A stretch of DNA of 64,000 bases, from contig NZ_CP073343.1 in NCBI RefSeq assembly GCF_024397855.1, positions 3,100,001 to 3,164,000 on the forward strand. The letters are read 5' to 3'. Within the stretch, counting starts at the first letter, position 1; the number at the start of each line of letters is the position of its first letter. Both the position numbers and the translations under genes were made by a program. Origin of the DNA: Marinomonas rhizomae. Lineage in GTDB: Bacteria > Pseudomonadota > Gammaproteobacteria > Pseudomonadales > Marinomonadaceae. Under the pieces are notes generated by a model. That model ran no database searches. It had not been told where the DNA came from and saw nothing but the letters and a program-made list of their open reading frames with translations. Below, in pieces: positions 59,838 to 64,000 of this stretch.

Positions 59838-60320
59838 ATGCTACCTAAAATCAATACTATTGTTTATGCCTGTGATCTAGATGCAAAAACCCAAGCAGCC
59901 ATGGAACTTGTCTTAAGCTTAGCGAGTACACATAAGGCAAAAGTCATCATCATGCACGCCATAGAGCCACTAAATGCTCAAGCGTCTAACATGATCAACA
60001 ATTACATTACTGAAGACGTTAGAAGCGAAATGCGCAAAGAAGCGCTCACAGAAATTGATGGCCGTATGAAAAGATTACTTTCTGAGTTTATGGAAAAATA
60101 TTCAGCAGAGCTTTCAAATCTAGAAACACCACCAGAAACCGTTATTGTTAACGGTGTCCCATCTGAATCAATCCAACGCTTAGCAGCAGAAAAAAAGGCG
60201 GATTTAATAGTGATGAATAGCCGAACACACGGACGCCTAAGCCAAATGATCATTGGTTCAACCGCAAATAAAGTCATTCATAGCAGCTCAATTCCTGTGT
60301 TAGTTGTGCCAATTAAATAG
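59838..60320 (+). CDS. Universal stress protein, UspA family
   Basis: 160-residue Usp domain. The ATP-binding signature is near the C terminus: VMNSRTHGRLSQMIIGSTANKVIHSSSIPVLVV (G-x2-G-x9-G-S/T pattern approximated by HGRL...GSTAN); IVYACDLDAKTQAAMELVLSLASTHKAKVIIMHAIEP is the first beta-alpha-beta unit. AGAGGA precedes the ATG. Stress role only by family; follows the small membrane gene by 40 bases. Confidence 0.9.
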   Translation: MLPKINTIVYACDLDAKTQAAMELVLSLASTHKAKVIIMHAIEPLNAQASNMINNYITEDVRSEMRKEALTEIDGRMKRLLSEFMEKYSAELSNLETPPETVIVNGVPSESIQRLAAEKKADLIVMNSRTHGRLSQMIIGSTANKVIHSSSIPVLVVPIK

Positions 60321-60359
60321 CAGACAACTCTAGTCACACTTCTCTGCGTTCGATACACT

Positions 60360-60379
60360 TACTGTATATATAAACAGTA
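60360..60379 (+). promoter_or_regulatory. LexA (SOS) box upstream of topB
   Basis: TACTGTATATATAAACAGTA matches the E. coli SOS consensus TACTG(TA)5CAGTA at 19 of 20 bases. It sits at the centre of a larger inverted repeat (arms 60353-60365 and 60374-60386, 13 bp, perfect) ending two bases before the topB ATG. Confidence 0.85.
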
Positions 60380-60388
60380 AGTGTATTT

Positions 60389-62386
60389 ATGATTCTTTAT
60401 ATCGCCGAAAAACCCAGTCTTGCCCGAGCCATTGCCGCTGCCCTTCCCTCGCCTCAAAAAAAAGAAGAAGGTTGTATCTGGCTGCCTAACGGTGACTGCA
60501 TCAGTTGGTGTATCGGTCACTTACTAGAGCAAGCGGAACCCCACCAATATAATCCGGCCTTCAAGTCTTGGAATTTAGACCACTTACCTATTATTCCAAC
60601 TGACTGGCAATGGCAAGAAAAAGCCAACACCAAAAAACAGCTGAGTATTTTAAAAAGACTGATCAAAAAAGCAACAACACTGGTTCACGCCGGCGACCCG
60701 GACCGAGAAGGGCAGCTTTTAGTCGATGAGGTTTTGCACTATACAAAAACACCAGTTCAAAAGCTAAAGAGCACTCAGCGACTGCTAGTAAATGACTTAA
60801 CCCCGTCCGCCATCAAAAAAGCATTAAACAATTTACACTCCAACAATGAGTTCGCAGCTCTTTCTCGTTCAGCATTAGGGCGTGCTCGCGCGGACTGGTT
60901 GTTTGGACTGAACCTAACTCGGGCTTATACTATCAGAGGCCGCCAAGCCGGCTATCAGGGCGTTTTATCAATTGGACGAGTACAAACCCCAGTATTGGGG
61001 TTAGTCGCAGCGAGGGATAAAGAGAGAGAAGCCTTTGTTCCCAAAGATTTTTATCAAGTTTGGGCAAGTATTCAGACACCACAAGGCGCTGTATTTCAAG
61101 CCAAGTGGTTACCCAGCGAAGCTTGCCAACCCTACATGGATGACGAAAATCGTGTGCTCAGCTTACCTCTGGCACAAAACGTTGCCAACCGTATTAGCAA
61201 TAAACCGGCGATTGTCATTGAGGCAAACTACAAACAAAAAAAGCAAACGCCACCTCTGCCCTATAGCTTGTCAGCCTTACAAATCGATGCAGCAAAAGCT
61301 TTCTCTCTGTCGGCGCAACAAGTATTAGATACTTGCCAAACGCTTTATGAACGCCATCAAATGATCACCTACCCAAGATCCGATTGCCGTTATTTGCCGA
61401 CTCAACAACATAAAGATGCGCCTGCTATTATAGCGGCTCTCGCACGATCAGGTGGGGAAGCTCAGCAAGGTGCTCAGAACGCTGACACATCACGAAAAAG
61501 TAAAGCTTGGAACGATAAACAAGTCACTGCTCACCATGCCATTATTCCAACGGCTCAAGCTCACAAAGCCGCATCTCTTTCTAAAACAGAAGCTCTGGTT
61601 TTTAACTTAATTGCTCGACAATATCTCATGCAGTTTTATCCTGAGTACGACTATCTAGCGTCTTATATTAAACTGGAAATTGAAGGTGGGCTATTTGAGG
61701 CAAAAGGCAACACACCTATTTCTCTAGGTTGGAAAAGTCTTTTACCGAATAAGAGCAAAGCAAAAGATCCAGATGATGAAAGCCAAAATGAGCTCCCAAA
61801 AGTAAATAAAAACGAAGAGCTATGGTGTACACAAGGCCAAGTTCAAGAAAAGGTCACTACGCCGCCAGCTGCTTTCACGGATGCAACCTTACTTGCCGCT
61901 ATGACAGGCATCAGCCGGTTTGTCACAGACAAAGACATTAGAGCCATCCTAAAAGAAACCGATGGGCTTGGCACCGAAGCCACTCGCGCCAGTATCATAG
62001 AGTTACTTTTCAAACGCGGATTTTTGATGCGACAAGGTAAACAAATTCACGCCAGCCAAACAGGCCGCGCCTTTATTGATTGTTTACCAACACAATTGGT
62101 CACCCCTGATATGACGGCGAAATGGGAGTCTGCTCTTAACAGCATCAGTCTTGGGGAAGCGAGTTATCAAGAGTTCATGACAAACTTAGAAGGCAACTTA
62201 AACCAGTTGCTTAGCGCTTCACGTGACATGCCAACGTCCGCCTTGCAAAACTTGCCTCCACCAACTAAAAACCCTTTTGCTAAACGCAAAAGCACAGCAA
62301 GTAAAAGAGCATCGGGAACAAGAAAAACAACAGGAGCAAAAACGAGCAGCACAAAAATAAAAAGACGCTCAAAAGCGTCTTCTTAA
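60389..62386 (+). CDS. topB: DNA topoisomerase III
   Basis: Type IA topoisomerase that decatenates single-stranded gaps and resolves recombination or replication intermediates with RecQ. 665 residues: Toprim domain with IAEKPSLARAIA (1-14) and HAGDPDREGQLLVDEVLHY, IGRVQTPVLGLV, the active-site tyrosine in QMITYPRSDCRYL, and GLGTEATRASIIELL. The C-terminal tail (about 630-665) is Lys/Ser/Thr-rich. The only ribosome site is a weak AAG, inside the operator palindrome, so expression may depend on derepression. Confidence 0.95.
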   Translation: MILYIAEKPSLARAIAAALPSPQKKEEGCIWLPNGDCISWCIGHLLEQAEPHQYNPAFKSWNLDHLPIIPTDWQWQEKANTKKQLSILKRLIKKATTLVHAGDPDREGQLLVDEVLHYTKTPVQKLKSTQRLLVNDLTPSAIKKALNNLHSNNEFAALSRSALGRARADWLFGLNLTRAYTIRGRQAGYQGVLSIGRVQTPVLGLVAARDKEREAFVPKDFYQVWASIQTPQGAVFQAKWLPSEACQPYMDDENRVLSLPLAQNVANRISNKPAIVIEANYKQKKQTPPLPYSLSALQIDAAKAFSLSAQQVLDTCQTLYERHQMITYPRSDCRYLPTQQHKDAPAIIAALARSGGEAQQGAQNADTSRKSKAWNDKQVTAHHAIIPTAQAHKAASLSKTEALVFNLIARQYLMQFYPEYDYLASYIKLEIEGGLFEAKGNTPISLGWKSLLPNKSKAKDPDDESQNELPKVNKNEELWCTQGQVQEKVTTPPAAFTDATLLAAMTGISRFVTDKDIRAILKETDGLGTEATRASIIELLFKRGFLMRQGKQIHASQTGRAFIDCLPTQLVTPDMTAKWESALNSISLGEASYQEFMTNLEGNLNQLLSASRDMPTSALQNLPPPTKNPFAKRKSTASKRASGTRKTTGAKTSSTKIKRRSKASS

Positions 62387-62418
62387 TATAATCAATAGGT
62401 TTTAAACTCGCTTACCAA

Positions 62419-63039
62419 TCAACCAATAGCAAGCCACACACCAACACCAATCATCAATGTGCCAGCAATGCGGTTCATGATACGTACATTTCCACTTTGC
62501 ATAAGGAGAGACTTCAATGTTCTTCCACCTGTTGCATAAATCAGCAAGCACGTAAATTCTAAAGTCAGGATGATTGCAATCAGTACGACCAGCTGGCTTG
62601 CTAAAGAATGGCTCGCATCCAAAAATGGCGGCAATAAGGCGACAAAAAAAGCCCAACCTTTCGGGTTAGCAATAGCAGTTACAAAACCTTGGGAAATCAA
62701 ATCAAACCGAGATGCTGGTTTACTGTCTGTCGAATCCGCTTTAATCGCCATTTTGCCTTTAGACAGCCACATTTGCAGGCCAACATAAGCAAGATAAGCA
62801 CCACCAAGATATTTTAATACGACAAATACACTAGGGTAATTCAGCAACAAGGCAGCGACGCCAATAGCCGATAAAATAGCCACCATGGCAACACCAACTA
62901 GCTCGCCTAGCATCATCCATAGAGCGCGTTTAACACCAATCGTCATGCCCAATGTCATAGCCAGTGTCATACACATGCCAGGTGTAACAGACACAAAAAA
63001 GAAGGTCGGTATAAATGCAGAAAGCAGTGCTAAATTCAC
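62419..63039 (-). CDS. LysE/RhtB family amino-acid exporter
   Basis: 206-residue inner-membrane protein with six spans. FIPTFFFVSVTPGMCMTLAMTLGMTIGVKRALWMMLGELVG carries the PGP-type signature (VTPGM), and LKYLGGAYLAYVGLQMWLSKGK is typical of RhtB members. Homologues export lysine, threonine or homoserine lactone; substrate here unknown. GTG start at 63037-63039 with AGGA six bases upstream. Convergent with topB. Confidence 0.9.
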   Translation of the reverse strand: MNLALLSAFIPTFFFVSVTPGMCMTLAMTLGMTIGVKRALWMMLGELVGVAMVAILSAIGVAALLLNYPSVFVVLKYLGGAYLAYVGLQMWLSKGKMAIKADSTDSKPASRFDLISQGFVTAIANPKGWAFFVALLPPFLDASHSLASQLVVLIAIILTLEFTCLLIYATGGRTLKSLLMQSGNVRIMNRIAGTLMIGVGVWLAIG

Positions 63040-63169
63040 AAAAGATCCTTATCTAAAATAGCTGAGACTTAAGAAACAAAATTCTCATGAGTAAAGATAA
63101 GTAGCAAGCATTTAACTATACATATCGTAGAAAAATTCGCTTGATAAAGGAATGCTGGTATTGCGCGGA

Positions 63170-63952
63170 TTAAAAACGCTTTTTTTCTTTAAATGAAGAG
63201 TCTTCGATAAATTTATTCCATTCATCATCCATTTCTTCTTCATCACCATTAGACATATTTTGGGTTATTTCTTCTTCCGCTTTTTGTAAAGCAAGATCTT
63301 CTTCAATTTCCTGTATCAAGTCTTTTAGTTTGAGAATTGTTGGCTGAGCTTCAACAGAATCTTTAATGGGCGTTAACTGTCCCAGAGCCTCTTTATACAT
63401 CTCTACTGCCGTATCCATCTGGCCACTCAAAAATGCTTTGCGAGCAAGGTAAGCATGATAGTCTGAATTAATTTTGTAATGATAGAAATTCAACAGTTTA
63501 CTGTATCGGTGAACAACATCAGGGTCGATAGATTTTTCTTTCTGAGAAACAATCAAAAATGACTTAAAGGATTCAAACAGGCGCTTCACTTCGATTATAA
63601 GTATCTCGTCGTTCATCGGTTTAGCGCGTCTTTTTTGCTTATTTGTTTGGAACTCAGCCATTTCCTCGGCAAGATGCCCACGACGGCGGGTTAATGTCGG
63701 ATCTGGTTGTAATAAAATAAGTTGATCATATATAGCAATCATACGAGAGAAAAGCCAAAGTCTCATATCTTTAGGTTGATATTGCGAAGGCATTTCATCA
63801 AGGTATCGACGTACTTGGCGCAATTGATTGTTAAGGTTTGCCACCTTTCGCAATTTCTCCAATCGAGCCTGCTCTTTTAGCTGTAGAAAGATTGCGAAAG
63901 CAATAAATCCACCGATAACGAGCAAAAGCACAGTGATGGTAACAGCTGTCAT
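63170..63952 (-). CDS. Membrane-anchored coiled-coil protein, unknown
   Basis: 260 residues. An N-terminal span (3-22, AVTITVLLLVIGGFIAFAIF) is followed by basic coiled coil (LKEQARLEKLRKVANLNNQLRQVRRYLDEM), a helical middle with a TPR-like segment (YLARKAFLSGQMDTAVEMYKEALG, about 163-186), and an acidic C terminus (NGDEEEMDDEWNKFIED). I do not recognise the family; similar proteins occur in marine gammaproteobacteria as far as I recall. The ribosome site is weak. Confidence 0.75.
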   Translation of the reverse strand: MTAVTITVLLLVIGGFIAFAIFLQLKEQARLEKLRKVANLNNQLRQVRRYLDEMPSQYQPKDMRLWLFSRMIAIYDQLILLQPDPTLTRRRGHLAEEMAEFQTNKQKRRAKPMNDEILIIEVKRLFESFKSFLIVSQKEKSIDPDVVHRYSKLLNFYHYKINSDYHAYLARKAFLSGQMDTAVEMYKEALGQLTPIKDSVEAQPTILKLKDLIQEIEEDLALQKAEEEITQNMSNGDEEEMDDEWNKFIEDSSFKEKKRF

Positions 63953-64000
63953 ATGATACGTAGTCTACCTTAGTAATATTTATAAACAAAAACGCCTAGC

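Noticed and set aside
62362..62381. Hairpin AAGACGCT-CAAA-AGCGTCTT as topB terminator
   Set aside because: It lies inside the last topB codons and is not followed by a T-run, so it is a weak candidate only.

Overview
The window is 64 kb of ordinary, densely coding gammaproteobacterial core chromosome. Protein similarity and gene order point to the Oceanospirillales, most likely a Marinomonas-like marine bacterium (inference from recall, no search run). The run gacA-uvrC-pgsA-tRNA(Gly,Cys,Leu), tusDCBE-cysG-serS-crcB-rarA-lolA-ftsK, aat-infA-clpA-clpS-cspD-rluE-nudJ-mnmA-hflD-icd-purB closely follows the order known from Pseudomonas. I see no prophage, insertion sequence, integron, CRISPR array or rRNA operon. 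Layout: 1-1166 is the 5' part of uvrB (minus). 1439-8 kb holds a SulP transporter, a secreted ComEA-like protein, the ihfB-lapA-lapB-pyrF block, pyrophosphatase and thioredoxin reductase. 8-13 kb holds a MoeB/ThiF enzyme, inosine-guanosine kinase, a CheW, a Tim44-like membrane protein and trpS. 13-22 kb is a compact recC-recB-recD operon. 22-26 kb has a tRNA-Ala, an EAL-HDOD signalling protein, a tRNA-Leu(CAA), a YciA thioesterase, a lipoprotein and a CPXCG protein. 26-31 kb is the gacA-uvrC-pgsA-tRNA unit plus a two-gene DnaT-like/lambda P-like replication module. 31-34 kb has a ribosome hibernation factor, a Bax1-I family membrane protein and the tusDCBE sulfur relay. 34-48 kb is cysG/cobA, serS, crcB, rarA, lolA, ftsK, a porin, aat, infA, clpA, clpS, cspD. 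47-56 kb is rluE/nudJ, mnmA, hflD, icd, purB, a RoxA-type ribosomal oxygenase and a GNAT. 56-64 kb is more accessory: a divergent LysR/coniferyl-aldehyde dehydrogenase pair, fklB, a putative Fur-controlled tiny membrane protein with a universal stress protein, topB behind a near-perfect LexA box, a LysE-type exporter and an unrecognised coiled-coil membrane protein. Functionally linked sets: DNA repair and chromosome processing (uvrB, uvrC, recBCD, rarA, topB, ftsK); tRNA wobble thiolation (tusDCBE passing sulfur to mnmA); N-end-rule proteolysis (aat, clpS, clpA, but without the bpt gene usually found between aat and infA); envelope biogenesis (lapA, lapB, lolA, porin, pgsA). The most interesting signals are regulatory or architectural rather than a new system: the SOS-type operator directly upstream of topB, the Fur-type operator upstream of an unknown small membrane protein, the chromosomal DnaT-like plus P-like gene pair, and a 164-nt out-of-frame overlap of rluE and nudJ through a hexanucleotide repeat. 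Positions and motifs were read by eye; family names rest on recognised motifs and recalled homologues.
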